A stretch of DNA of 64,000 nt from Rhizobium sp. LC145 (GCF_001005825.1 NZ_LBHV01000005.1:1-64000); one strand, 5' to 3'; numbered from the stretch's first letter, positions 16,341 to 24,174 are shown. The notes: generated by a model from the letters alone, not told the origin. Numbers and translations are program-made.

Positions 16341-18170
16341 TTTCCAGTCGTCGTTGACTTCCTCAAAAACCTCCGGCCCAAGGTCGATCTTGCCGCGGTA
16401 CGGCTCGACCTTGTCGATATCGACCTCGCCCGACCTATAGGTGATCGTGATGTGCGGAGCGTACTCGGGATAGCTGGTCTCGGCGCCGGTGCGCTTCAGT
16501 TCCTGATGGCGCCACGACAGTGAGGCAGACGAGAACTCGAGCACGACGGCGCCGCCGTCGAAACGAGACACCACTCGCGGGCCACCGGGCGGGATGAGCA
16601 GCGTGCCATCCTCGTTCCAATAATCCTGACCGGCCTTCATCCAATCGACCGGCGTGCGGGAATAGATCACCGTCACATGCAGGTCATCGGCCGGCAGTGT
16701 GGTAGAGAAGCCCTGCCCCTTTGCCCACGCAATGATGTCGCCTGCGTTCAGCACCTTCCGGGACACGTAGAGTGACCTCGGCGCAGCGTCGGCGGCTACC
16801 TGTTGGCGACGGGTCGCATTCGTTTCCTGGGCTGCCGCGGCGGCTATCTCTTCTTCGGAGGGCTCCTGCTCTTCTATGAGGCCATACTCTTCCACGGCGG
16901 CAGCGAGGCCCGGCAGGTTGCCGTCCTCCTCAATCCGGGAAATCAGGGCCTTCGATACCGCCTCGCGGGTGATAAGCTCCTGACCAGCAGCCGTACCGAC
17001 AATCGCGCGGGCAGCCTCGGCATTGATCTTGAAGACTTCCGCCCGCTCCTTTTCCGTCTGGGTATAGAGCGGCGCCCACTCGTAGTAGACGGCCGAGTCT
17101 CGCTTGCCGGTGGCCGAGCGGATGCAGATCTCATCGAACCGCCAGAGCGCCGGGGAAAGCATGTTCCGCTGATCGGCGCTGATCTTGTCGTAGTAGTTCT
17201 TGAGCGTGACCTCGCCGTTCGAGCCGAGACCCGACGGCGCATCCTGCAGGAAGCGGACCAGCGGGATATCAGCGGCGCCGGCGGCGACCTGAAGGTATTG
17301 CCTCAGCAGCTCCGGGAACTGACTGAAATTGATGGTCTTCTGCTCCCACTTCTCGCCGTCCGTGCCGTCCCCTTCCAGTAGGAGCATATTGAACATGCTC
17401 TTGAGGGTGTTGGCATATGTGAAGCGATCCGTGAGCTTCTTCGTCGTGGTCTCGTTCTGAAGGTACTTCGACAGGCCGGGAATGTAGATCACATCCGTCT
17501 TCGCTTCCGGGATAAGCGATGCAGTGTGCTCCTGCGAGGATGCCGCGTTCTGCAAGGCGTCATAGACGATCTGCAAGACGCTATCGCCCCACACTTCGGT
17601 TTCAGCCAGGTTCCTGTCGAGGATCGGCGCGCCGACGAACCGGATCACGCGGGATGGATGGATATCCACCTGCTGCCCGTTCGAACCGTTGACACGCCAC
17701 ATGGCCGGCTCGCCATAGTAGGGCGACGTCACATCCCGGTTGATATCGGTGTAGCTCACCTGGTCGCGGCCGAGCACATGCACATACTTCAGCGCATCCT
17801 TGCCGACGCGCTCAAGGACAAGCTCCTGATCAGGGCTTCCGACATCAACACCAAGGACGAGGACCGAACCGCCGCGAAGGCGAGCAAGCTGCATAGCTTC
17901 ATTGACTTTGGCCTGAATGTTGATCTGCGGCGCTCGCTCGATCTTCTCGATCGCCTCGACGACCGCCTCGTCTGCCTTCCACTCGCGCCACTCGCGGGTC
18001 ATGTCATCGGGGATGATGTCCACGACCTTGCGGGCCATCCAGTCAGACCGGTGCATCGCATTGAGCTGCTGCGGATCAACCGGCGCAAAGGCGAAGACGG
18101 TTGCAACCTTCTTATCCTTCGCCGTGCCCAGGCCACTGACGAGGTTCTGTAGACGGTCAAACAGCAGCAT
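16326..18170 (-). CDS. Portal protein with C-terminal Acb1-like 2H phosphoesterase domain
   Basis: 614 aa from the ATG at 18170 (overlaps the terminase stop; a TTG one codon earlier is possible). Residues ~1-430 are a DUF1073-type portal, through which DNA enters the head. A variable Glu/Ala-rich linker (~430-460) is followed by ~150 residues with two motifs of the 2H phosphoesterase superfamily: HVT (H498-T500) and HIT (H573-T575), each in a hydrophobic beta strand about 75 residues apart. Phage Acb1 (anti-CBASS) is a 2H enzyme that cuts cyclic oligonucleotide signals. Both catalytic His/Thr pairs are intact here, so activity is plausible. Substrate is not shown by sequence. Confidence 0.88.
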   Translation of the reverse strand: MLLFDRLQNLVSGLGTAKDKKVATVFAFAPVDPQQLNAMHRSDWMARKVVDIIPDDMTREWREWKADEAVVEAIEKIERAPQINIQAKVNEAMQLARLRGGSVLVLGVDVGSPDQELVLERVGKDALKYVHVLGRDQVSYTDINRDVTSPYYGEPAMWRVNGSNGQQVDIHPSRVIRFVGAPILDRNLAETEVWGDSVLQIVYDALQNAASSQEHTASLIPEAKTDVIYIPGLSKYLQNETTTKKLTDRFTYANTLKSMFNMLLLEGDGTDGEKWEQKTINFSQFPELLRQYLQVAAGAADIPLVRFLQDAPSGLGSNGEVTLKNYYDKISADQRNMLSPALWRFDEICIRSATGKRDSAVYYEWAPLYTQTEKERAEVFKINAEAARAIVGTAAGQELITREAVSKALISRIEEDGNLPGLAAAVEEYGLIEEQEPSEEEIAAAAAQETNATRRQQVAADAAPRSLYVSRKVLNAGDIIAWAKGQGFSTTLPADDLHVTVIYSRTPVDWMKAGQDYWNEDGTLLIPPGGPRVVSRFDGGAVVLEFSSASLSWRHQELKRTGAETSYPEYAPHITITYRSGEVDIDKVEPYRGKIDLGPEVFEEVNDDWKSRVV

Positions 18171-19609
18171 CAAACGACATCCAGCATTCCGTAGTTGAAA
18201 CCGATATTCACGTTGTCGGCGGCGATCACAGCATCAGCCAGGTTGTGAGACTTCACGCCCAAGTCCTTCTTGAGCTTCAGCTTTGGCACGACGCGCTTCT
18301 TGCCTTCGGTCTCGACCCACCACGGCACGCAAAGCTCGGTGAAGAGAGCGTCGAGCTTTTCCTTGCCCATGGATGACGAGAACGACAGGACATCCTCCGG
18401 CCTGATCGGCTGGCCTCTGGTCACCGCGTTGAAGGTGAGCATCGCGCGGCGGGCCGTGTTCGCCCATGCCTGGGCCTTCAGGTTCAGATACTCGTCCTTG
18501 TTGAGCGGGCTATTGCTGTTGTGCGGGTCGCTCGGCTTGTCGGCATCCATGACCGCGCCGCCAGCATGAAAGGCGAAGTGATCTACTTCCGCGCCGTGCT
18601 CCTGGTTCTGCTCATCGATGTACCCGCCGACGAAGGCGCCTACACCGATCGTGTCGTATGAGACGGTAGCTCCCGCATTCTTCGCCTTGGCCCAGACACG
18701 CTTTGCGTTCTGAACAAGCTGATCCTTGCCGGATGCCCAATCCTCAGCGTCGGTGAAGACGCCATCGATCTTATCGGCCGTGGCGCTCTTGTCCTCGCCG
18801 TCGTCTGCAGGGTCGAAGCCGATGATGTTCCGGCCGGTCAGTTCGACCTTAAGCACCTTATGAGCATCGACACACGCATCCAGCCAGCGGCGCTTGAAGA
18901 TAGAAAGCTCGCTGTCGCCCAGCGGTACGCCCCCATAGATATGTTCGAACATCTCGGGGTCGCGCTCCTGCATCGCGGCGATGTCGCGCTTTGCCTTCTC
19001 CGAAAGGAACGGGTTTTCCGTGTAGTTTATCTGGTGCACGACGCAGTGTGGCGGCGTGTTGATGACGAAGTTCTTCCACACGTAGTCGGTGGTCATCTTC
19101 GGGTTGAACAGCAGGATCGCAAGGCTGTCTTCCTTGCGGATCGTCGGCGCGATGACTGACCACTGCTCTTCGGTGAGCTTCTCCGCCTCCTCCACCCAGA
19201 GGATGTCGATATCGGACGTTCCCTTGATTTCCTCGAGGTTGCGCTCGATCCCGTAAAATATGAACTCTGCCCCGGTGGCGATGTGGATGATCGTCGTCTT
19301 CTGGACGTCGAACGCGGCTTTGAGGCCGAGATGCCCGATCGCCCATTTCAGTTCGGTGTAGACCGATTCCTGAATGCGGTTCTGAAATCGCCGGATGCAG
19401 AGCACGCGCATCTTGACCCGGACATGGTCCACGAGCCGGACCAACTGGCATGCTGTGTCCCTCGTCTTGGAACTCGACCGGCCGCCGTGCAGGACGGCAA
19501 TGTCATTCTCTCCGAAGAAGACCTTTTCCCAGAAGTCGAACAGCGCCGGGTTGGTTAGGGTTGCGGCGGCAATCAGCCCTTCGTCTCTTGCCGCAGTACC
19601 TCGCGCCAT
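18170..19609 (-). CDS. Terminase large subunit
   Basis: 479 aa, PBSX-like. Walker A GGRSSSKT at residues 42-49, Walker B ILWVEEAEKL at about 136-145, then a nuclease domain starting near GFDPADDG (first acidic metal ligand). It is the ATPase and nuclease that packages DNA through the portal encoded next. The coding start overlaps the small subunit 3' end by 37 bp. Confidence 0.93.
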   Translation of the reverse strand: MARGTAARDEGLIAAATLTNPALFDFWEKVFFGENDIAVLHGGRSSSKTRDTACQLVRLVDHVRVKMRVLCIRRFQNRIQESVYTELKWAIGHLGLKAAFDVQKTTIIHIATGAEFIFYGIERNLEEIKGTSDIDILWVEEAEKLTEEQWSVIAPTIRKEDSLAILLFNPKMTTDYVWKNFVINTPPHCVVHQINYTENPFLSEKAKRDIAAMQERDPEMFEHIYGGVPLGDSELSIFKRRWLDACVDAHKVLKVELTGRNIIGFDPADDGEDKSATADKIDGVFTDAEDWASGKDQLVQNAKRVWAKAKNAGATVSYDTIGVGAFVGGYIDEQNQEHGAEVDHFAFHAGGAVMDADKPSDPHNSNSPLNKDEYLNLKAQAWANTARRAMLTFNAVTRGQPIRPEDVLSFSSSMGKEKLDALFTELCVPWWVETEGKKRVVPKLKLKKDLGVKSHNLADAVIAADNVNIGFNYGMLDVV

Positions 19610-20034
19610 GTCCGGTTCTCTGTCTGGATCGGTCCGCCGCCTGGGCCGGTGAGTTCCCGCTTGTTGGTATATGCGTTGCCGACTTCCTCGGCCGCCTGCT
19701 TCAGCAGCGAAGATGCCAGCACCATGTTGCCCTGGGTCTCGGCCTTCTCGGCCATGCGCTGGAGAGCGCGCAATCTCACCGCCCGGTGACTTATGGCAAT
19801 GGAAGCAGTGTCTTCGAGGAATGTCTTGCGAGTTTCCTCGAACAGAGCTTTCCAGCGCACCGACAGATTCCGGCCTGCCTTTTTCGTGGGGTCATAGCAT
19901 TCAACCGCCTGCGGGCTGATCGCCACCCCGAAATCCTTCTTGAGTGCGGCGACGACAACGGCCGGGCTATCGAAGCAGGCGAGCGCCTGAACCACATAGG
20001 TTTGCTGCTCGCGGCTGAGTTTCTGATTTGCCAT
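19573..20034 (-). CDS. Terminase small subunit, DUF2280 type
   Basis: 153 aa. N-terminal helix-turn-helix-like region (QTYVVQALACFDSPAVVV, VAISPQAVECYDP) followed by a helical oligomerisation region, as in DUF2280 small terminases. It binds the packaging site and recruits the large subunit. It opens the late operon; a cos or pac site may lie nearby but was not identified. Confidence 0.8.
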   Translation of the reverse strand: MANQKLSREQQTYVVQALACFDSPAVVVAALKKDFGVAISPQAVECYDPTKKAGRNLSVRWKALFEETRKTFLEDTASIAISHRAVRLRALQRMAEKAETQGNMVLASSLLKQAAEEVGNAYTNKRELTGPGGGPIQTENRTWREVLRQETKG

Positions 20035-20145
20035 CGATTTATCAAGGAGCCATCAAGTTAATCCCGTTTGACCGGGGGCGGGAATCAGAGGAGCTTCGGT
20101 ACCTTGGGGCAGACACACGATAGCAAATGTGGGGGGTATTTTTTT

Positions 20146-20760
20146 ATGGATCAGGCGTTCAGCCTCGCGCATGTATGGAGCCGGTTCACCTCAAGTGACA
20201 CGTTGATTGCGGCTGTAATCACGGTAGCGATTCCTGTGCTGATCGCGCTAGTGAGGAATTGGCTAGCCCCCCGTTCCAGACTTCGCTACGGCACAGTGAC
20301 TAACATGGTCATGCTGCCAACTAGACCAGATGGGACTCCCGGGTCGCTGCGAGTACAGAGGGTGCGCGTTTTCAACTCAGGCAAGAAATCGGCTGAGCAA
20401 CTCGAGATAATATTCAACTGGAAACCTCCGCATATCGAGCAATATCCGCACCTCGTTACGACAGAGCAGATATCGGCAGACGGAAGGTATATCCTCAGGA
20501 TTGAGCGGCTGAACGGCGGCGAGAGCGTCGATTTCTCTCTCGCGAGCGATTTACCCGGAGATTTGCCGGCAATCATTTACGTGCGGGCGAATGGAGCCAA
20601 GGGGAAACCCGTACAATTCCGAGAACAGATTTGGTTCTCGCTTCCCATTCGGGCCCTTGTGGCAGTCATCATGTTCGCGGGAGTGTTTGCGCTGATCTAC
20701 TGTCTAGTATTGCTCTTCGGCTGGCTTTTGTTTGGTCGGGCTCCCTTAAACAACCTTTAG
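20146..20760 (+). CDS. Two-helix membrane protein of unknown function
   Basis: 204 aa from the ATG at 20146, with GGGGGG about 8 nt upstream; an earlier alternative start at 20068 lacks support. One hydrophobic helix near the N-terminus (about 20-38), a ~110-residue beta-rich soluble domain, then one long hydrophobic segment (about 168-195). It lies between the small terminase and a metallopeptidase gene, oriented opposite to both. The 3' end overlaps the convergent gene by 15 bp. A membrane-bound exclusion factor is possible; no family was recognised. Confidence 0.75.
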   Translation: MDQAFSLAHVWSRFTSSDTLIAAVITVAIPVLIALVRNWLAPRSRLRYGTVTNMVMLPTRPDGTPGSLRVQRVRVFNSGKKSAEQLEIIFNWKPPHIEQYPHLVTTEQISADGRYILRIERLNGGESVDFSLASDLPGDLPAIIYVRANGAKGKPVQFREQIWFSLPIRALVAVIMFAGVFALIYCLVLLFGWLLFGRAPLNNL

Positions 20761-21360
20761 CTGACACGTCCCGCACACATGGCCAACGCTTGCTCGGGAT
20801 ATCTCCGGCGGCCGGTTTGCCGCTACGACCAGTGCACGGACATTTGCGGCATCTGCCCCATAGCGACGGACGACGCCGACGAACTCTTCCACGTCGTGCC
20901 CGCGGATGGTGAGCGCAGGCCTGCCATCTCTCCGGAACTTCGGTGCGCCGAATGCATCACGCTCCTGGCCTGCATGATAAAGCTCGTGCTCGACCAGCGC
21001 ACAGAACTCTGCATCCGAGCAGGTCGAAGCATAATGAGCATCGAAGGTCAGCAGGAAGTCCGGCACGTCGCCGAACCATTGCTGTAGCTGAAGCTCGATC
21101 CTGGCGCGAGACCACTTTCCGGCCGGCGGCAATCCCATCTCACACTGACCGACGATCCGACGGCCATGTCTCCCATTGGGGATATTCGTCCACAAGGCGC
21201 CGATCGAAGCAAAGCGGAGATGCGCGTGATCCTCGTTCAGAAGGTCGGCGCCATCATCGATGAAGGTTGATCGGGCCCACTCTACCACATCGGGAGCGGG
21301 CTCGAACCTGATGGAGGTATCCTCGATCATGTCTTCTGGCGGCATTGGCCTTTTAGGCAT
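20746..21360 (-). CDS. Putative phage metallopeptidase
   Basis: 204 aa. HELYH (residues 125-129) in the context EFCALVEHELYHAGQ is a zinc-binding HExxH motif, and a downstream IRGHDVEEFVGVVRRYG block carries a further His/Asp/Glu set. This pattern matches the phage putative-metallopeptidase family found near terminase genes. The C-terminus has a CGTCQLK pair of cysteines. Substrate unknown. The promoter region is shared with the divergent BrnA-like gene and its palindromes. Confidence 0.8.
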   Translation of the reverse strand: MPKRPMPPEDMIEDTSIRFEPAPDVVEWARSTFIDDGADLLNEDHAHLRFASIGALWTNIPNGRHGRRIVGQCEMGLPPAGKWSRARIELQLQQWFGDVPDFLLTFDAHYASTCSDAEFCALVEHELYHAGQERDAFGAPKFRRDGRPALTIRGHDVEEFVGVVRRYGADAANVRALVVAANRPPEISRASVGHVCGTCQLKVV

Positions 21361-21379
21361 GTCAAATCACGGCCTTGAA

Positions 21380-21429
21380 TTATGTAGCTACACATCTCCG
21401 CCAGTGCTACAAGTTATGTAGCTACATAA
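21380..21429. promoter_or_regulatory. Two palindromic operator sites between metallopeptidase and BrnA-like genes
   Basis: TTATGTAGCTACATAA at 21414-21429 is a perfect 16-bp palindrome. A second copy of its core, TGTAGCTACA, is at 21383-21392, with TTA also retained on its left side. The centres are 34 bp apart. They sit just before the BrnA-like start at 21441 and just upstream of the divergent metallopeptidase, so they could control both. Autoregulation by the RHH-type protein is inferred. Confidence 0.7.
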
Positions 21430-21440
21430 GTGGAGACGTC

Positions 21441-21665
21441 ATGGCGATCAGAATTGTACCAGCACCGGAGCCGAAGCCGACCGATCGGGTTCAGCAGGTC
21501 ATGGATCATCAGGCCGGCAAGAAGCGGACGCGCTCACCGAATGGTCGCCCGAGGAAGCTTCTTTCGCTCCGCATCGATCAGGAAGTTATCGATCACTTCA
21601 AGGCAACCGGCGAAGGCTGGCAAGCCAGAATGAACGATGCGCTTCGGAAAGCTGCCGGTCTGTGA
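21441..21665 (+). CDS. BrnA-like / ribbon-helix-helix DNA-binding protein
   Basis: 74 aa from the ATG at 21441 (GTGGAGACGTC before it gives a usable RBS). The C-terminal segment LLSLRIDQEVIDHFKATGEGWQ..MNDALRKA is the signature of BrnA-type antitoxins, which bind DNA and neutralise BrnT. No BrnT-like partner is seen next to it, so it may be an orphan antitoxin or a repressor. Palindromes directly upstream fit autorepression. Its TGA overlaps a GTG start for the next gene. Confidence 0.75.
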   Translation: MAIRIVPAPEPKPTDRVQQVMDHQAGKKRTRSPNGRPRKLLSLRIDQEVIDHFKATGEGWQARMNDALRKAAGL

Positions 21666-21955
21666 GAGGCCGTACGTCACTCCACCTGAAGGCTTGGCTG
21701 TTTGTGGCATGGACCGCGCTGGTCCTTGCCGCCTTTATTGTATGGACGCCGTTGTTCCACACCATCTTCGGTTCAAGCGGGGCGCCAATCAGCCTCCTGT
21801 TCTGGATAAGCCATGGCATCGCCGCGCTATACATCTTTACCTGCCCTGATTGCGGCTTCTCGCTCTTCAGAAGCGAAGGGGCCTTCTTCAGGGCCACCCA
21901 TCCATGGCCGAATAGGAAATGCTCACACTGCGGGCATGATCATTCGTCGCGCTGA
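21662..21955 (+). CDS. Small membrane protein with zinc ribbon
   Basis: 97 aa from GTG at 21662, which overlaps the preceding TGA (GTGA), so it is probably co-translated with the BrnA-like gene. Two hydrophobic helices (about 9-30 and 41-59), followed by two CxxC pairs (CPDC and CSHC) that could hold zinc. No family recognised. It may be the partner of the BrnA-like regulator, but that is speculation. Confidence 0.6.
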   Translation: MRGRTSLHLKAWLFVAWTALVLAAFIVWTPLFHTIFGSSGAPISLLFWISHGIAALYIFTCPDCGFSLFRSEGAFFRATHPWPNRKCSHCGHDHSSR

Positions 21956-22013
21956 TATTTGGGCTTCTCCCCGTCATTGCTGACGGGGCTAGGTCAAAGG
22001 GACAGAGCTTGAA

Positions 22014-22286
22014 ATGAGCTTGGTTTTACGGAAGCACCAACAGCGCATTGACGCTGCAGTCCTCGGATATCAAGCTGCAATCAGCGAGATCGAAGGAGAC
22101 CTTCGCTTGCGCGCTATGTCCAACGATGCCACCGACGCCGAGCTCGCGCTTCTCCAGCGCCTGAAGAGTGAAAAGGCGCAGATGCTTCACCGATACGAAA
22201 ATCTGAGAGAAGCTTTCAAAGCGATCTTCGGCGACATCGGAACAGAGGCCATCGATCCGAATTCATTTCCTCGCACGATGAAATAA
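22014..22286 (+). CDS. Hypothetical coiled-coil protein
   Basis: 90 aa, predicted nearly all helix with heptad-like spacing. ATG at 22014 with a GGGACAGAG sequence upstream. Located in the accessory island between lysis-distant genes and the early operon. No known family. Confidence 0.55.
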   Translation: MSLVLRKHQQRIDAAVLGYQAAISEIEGDLRLRAMSNDATDAELALLQRLKSEKAQMLHRYENLREAFKAIFGDIGTEAIDPNSFPRTMK

Positions 22287-22369
22287 GCGTAAACTTAAAA
22301 ATCATCAGCCATCTCCCGGCACGCTGAGACAGAGAGTCATATCGAACTCCCGCCCGATGGAGTAAGGCT

Positions 22370-22621
22370 ATGCCTAGGTATTTCTTTCACGTTTTGGACG
22401 GGAAAGCCGCGATTGATGACACGGGATTAATTCTCGCCGACGAAAGCGAAGCTCAAATTGAAGCACTTCGTGGCGCAGGAGAAATGCTTGCCGATGGCGA
22501 GATGACCATTTGGCTCGGCAATGAGTGGCTGATGGCGGTTACGGACGAGAACGGCGCCATCCTGTTCAAGCTTAAATTCTCAGTGGAACATCCGACGCGT
22601 AGTCCGGCGCTGCTTTCCTAA
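22370..22621 (+). CDS. DUF6894 family protein
   Basis: 83 aa. Starts MPRYFFHVLDG, then a (D)DTG..LADESEAQIEA helix, WLGNEWLMAVTDENG and a FKLKF end. This is the typical pattern of DUF6894 proteins, which are very common in Rhizobiales chromosomes, so this copy may be host-derived cargo. Function unknown. GGAG lies upstream of the ATG. Confidence 0.8.
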   Translation: MPRYFFHVLDGKAAIDDTGLILADESEAQIEALRGAGEMLADGEMTIWLGNEWLMAVTDENGAILFKLKFSVEHPTRSPALLS

Positions 22622-22759
22622 GCTGCCGAGATGCCTCACGTGTAACGCGCTCCCGAACGCTCTGAATTGTTGCCGGGCTACCCTCCCGGCTTGGCCGACG
22701 GCGCTGGTTGCGTATCCAGCGCTCCATAAGGTCGGGGCGCGTCGGCTTCCCCTGGTATT

Positions 22760-22833
22760 TGGTTGCGGCTGCGGAGTTGAACCGCCTAGTCCTGCTTATG
22801 AGACAGGTGAGCGCACCGGCGCTCTTAGCCGCA
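22760..22833 (-). tRNA. Prophage tRNA with CAU anticodon (Met or Ile2), CCA encoded
   Basis: Folds by eye on the minus strand. Acceptor TGCGGCT (5') pairs 7/7 with AGCCGCA, D stem GAGC/GCTC 4/4, anticodon stem CCTGT/GCAGG (one G-T pair) with loop CTCATAA, T arm GCGG/CCGC with loop TTCAACT, then discriminator A and CCA. The anticodon is at 22798-22800. The T stem has four pairs and the D loop lacks the usual A14, so it is divergent and 74 nt with CCA. CAU could read AUG, or AUA if lysidine-modified. No protein gene covers this stretch. Confidence 0.75.
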
Positions 22834-22841
22834 TTAACTCT

Positions 22842-22872
22842 GAAAGGAAAACCCGCCGCACTAGGCGACGGG
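22842..22872 (-). terminator. Rho-independent terminator after NusG-like gene
   Basis: On the minus strand: CCCGTCGC, loop CTAGT, GCGGCGGG (7 of 8 pairs), then TTTTCCTTTC. It lies 400 bp past the NusG-like gene and directly before the CAU tRNA. That is a natural place for a site the NusG-like protein might let polymerase pass. Confidence 0.7.
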
Positions 22873-22881
22873 CTTGGGACG

Positions 22882-22917
22882 ATGCACCACGAGAACGGAG
22901 CCGATACGGTGGTGCAT
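22882..22917. repeat. Inverted repeat, 9-bp arms
   Basis: ATGCACCAC at 22882-22890 and its inverse GTGGTGCAT at 22909-22917, with an 18-bp loop. A second overlapping pair (GGAGCC / GGCTCC) extends to about 22929. It lies next to the terminator, in a stretch without genes. Could be a small RNA fold or an operator. Confidence 0.5.
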
Positions 22918-22999
22918 TTGGCTGGCTCCGCGTACTTGGCAAACTAATGCGACCTTCGCCCACATGTTCCTTTTCGGGGCATTCACCTATTATTGCCCA

Positions 23000-23146
23000 A
23001 TGAAACACTCAGACCGACGAGCCTTTGTTATCTTGTTCGCGTTCGCCGCAATCGTCTGCGCGCTGGTCTATGCAACTTCAGCCTGGATGACGGACAGCGG
23101 CGGAGATGTAGACACGAAGAGCAGCGTGACTGCCCCTCCGGCGTGA
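23000..23146 (+). CDS. Very small single-helix membrane protein
   Basis: 48 aa from the ATG at 23000. Short basic N-terminus (MKHSDRR), one hydrophobic helix (about residues 9-27), then a polar Ser/Asp/Thr tail. Signal-anchor pattern. RBS weak. The larger upstream extension of this frame is unlikely to be real. Function unknown. Confidence 0.45.
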   Translation: MKHSDRRAFVILFAFAAIVCALVYATSAWMTDSGGDVDTKSSVTAPPA

Positions 23147-23272
23147 CCCGACGCGGCTGAGCATGAACTGGATTAAGGGCACATTTCTGCTAATGGGCGG
23201 GAGGCGGAACTCTCCCCGCTGGGCCGTCGAGTATTCCCTTTGCTCATGGCAAGGTCCGACTGAACACCCAAA

Positions 23273-23938
23273 TCACGCTGCGGAATATAGGTGATTTGCG
23301 CTCAGGCGGCAAGCCTCCATCTCCTTGTCCATCTCTTTCAATTCATTGAGAATCGTTAAAACATGTTGACGGCTGCCGGGTGACAGACTGTCGATAGCCG
23401 TTTCCGCCAGAATACGAAGCGGCATCTTCTTCCGCTTTCCTTTTGGGAATATCAGTCCGAGCTTCTTGTTGAGCGCGTTGCGTCGGTACGACTGAGCTTT
23501 CGCAAGCCGCTCCTCGCGCTCCTGCTCCCAAATCTTCTGCTTTTCGAAGTCTGCCAGCATGAGGCCGCCGATGTCGGTATCCCGGAAGACGATCGGGCCG
23601 CGGTCCGGTGACGGGCGCATGAAGCACATCACGCCTTCGACACCCCTCACCCTTTCAAAGTCGCGCTGGTGGATGTTCACGAAGGCATAGCCGACCAGGA
23701 GCGGAAAACGCTTCTCCCGCATCTTGTTCGTGCGCTGGTGCTGGGTGATGGCCCAGAAGGACGGCATATAGACGTCAATCCCCTCGTTGCGGAGATTGCG
23801 CTCGACGATGCTCTCGCCTTTGCGGCGCTCGCGGGTGGCCTTCTGCTCTTCCGTCTCGTCGTTCGCCGGCTCCAGGACACGCGCCATCCGCTGAGAACCT
23901 GGGACAGTCCGGACAGCATACCAATTAGTTTCCGCCAT
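23273..23938 (-). CDS. NusG N-terminal-domain antitermination protein
   Basis: 221 aa from the ATG at 23938 (AGGG 7 nt upstream; an ATG two codons earlier is too close to it). N-terminal NGN-type domain: NWYAVRTVPGSQ start, GIDVYMPSFW, then RFPLLVGYAFVNI and a VRGVEGVMCF strand (together about residues 5-105). The remaining ~115 residues are basic and helical, with no KOW domain visible. Phage NusG/RfaH-like proteins can alter pausing or termination. It is the last gene of the early leftward block and faces the late genes, so it is a candidate late antiterminator (role inferred). Confidence 0.82.
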   Translation of the reverse strand: MAETNWYAVRTVPGSQRMARVLEPANDETEEQKATRERRKGESIVERNLRNEGIDVYMPSFWAITQHQRTNKMREKRFPLLVGYAFVNIHQRDFERVRGVEGVMCFMRPSPDRGPIVFRDTDIGGLMLADFEKQKIWEQEREERLAKAQSYRRNALNKKLGLIFPKGKRKKMPLRILAETAIDSLSPGSRQHVLTILNELKEMDKEMEACRLSANHLYSAA

Positions 23939-23982
23939 TTTCATTCCCTCGTATTCGAGCCGCCGCTCGGTTATGCTGAAGC

Positions 23983-24174
23983 CTATTTCGTTTCAGGAGA
24001 TGGCCCCTCGACAGTCACGACCACTCGATACCGGGTGCCGTCCATCTCGAAAGCCCAAGCTGCCTGTGCGCCCGGCATTGCTGCATGGACAACCTTCACG
24101 CGGTCAGCCATCTCTACGATCTTTTCCCCGATCGCCTGGATATCGTCGAAGCCGACGTAACCTTGCTGGGTCAT
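23983..24174 (-). CDS. Hypothetical small early protein
   Basis: 63 aa from the ATG at 24174, overlapping the upstream stop (ATGA). Two parts: a helix (FDDIQAIGEKIVEMADRV) and a beta hairpin (WAFEMDGTRYRVVVTVEG). A longer upstream frame overlaps another gene and is not preferred. No family recognised. Confidence 0.6.
   Translation of the reverse strand: MTQQGYVGFDDIQAIGEKIVEMADRVKVVHAAMPGAQAAWAFEMDGTRYRVVVTVEGPSPETK

Noticed and set aside
22708..22947. 79-aa plus-strand ORF
   Set aside because: Covers the CAU tRNA and the terminator, so not a likely coding region.
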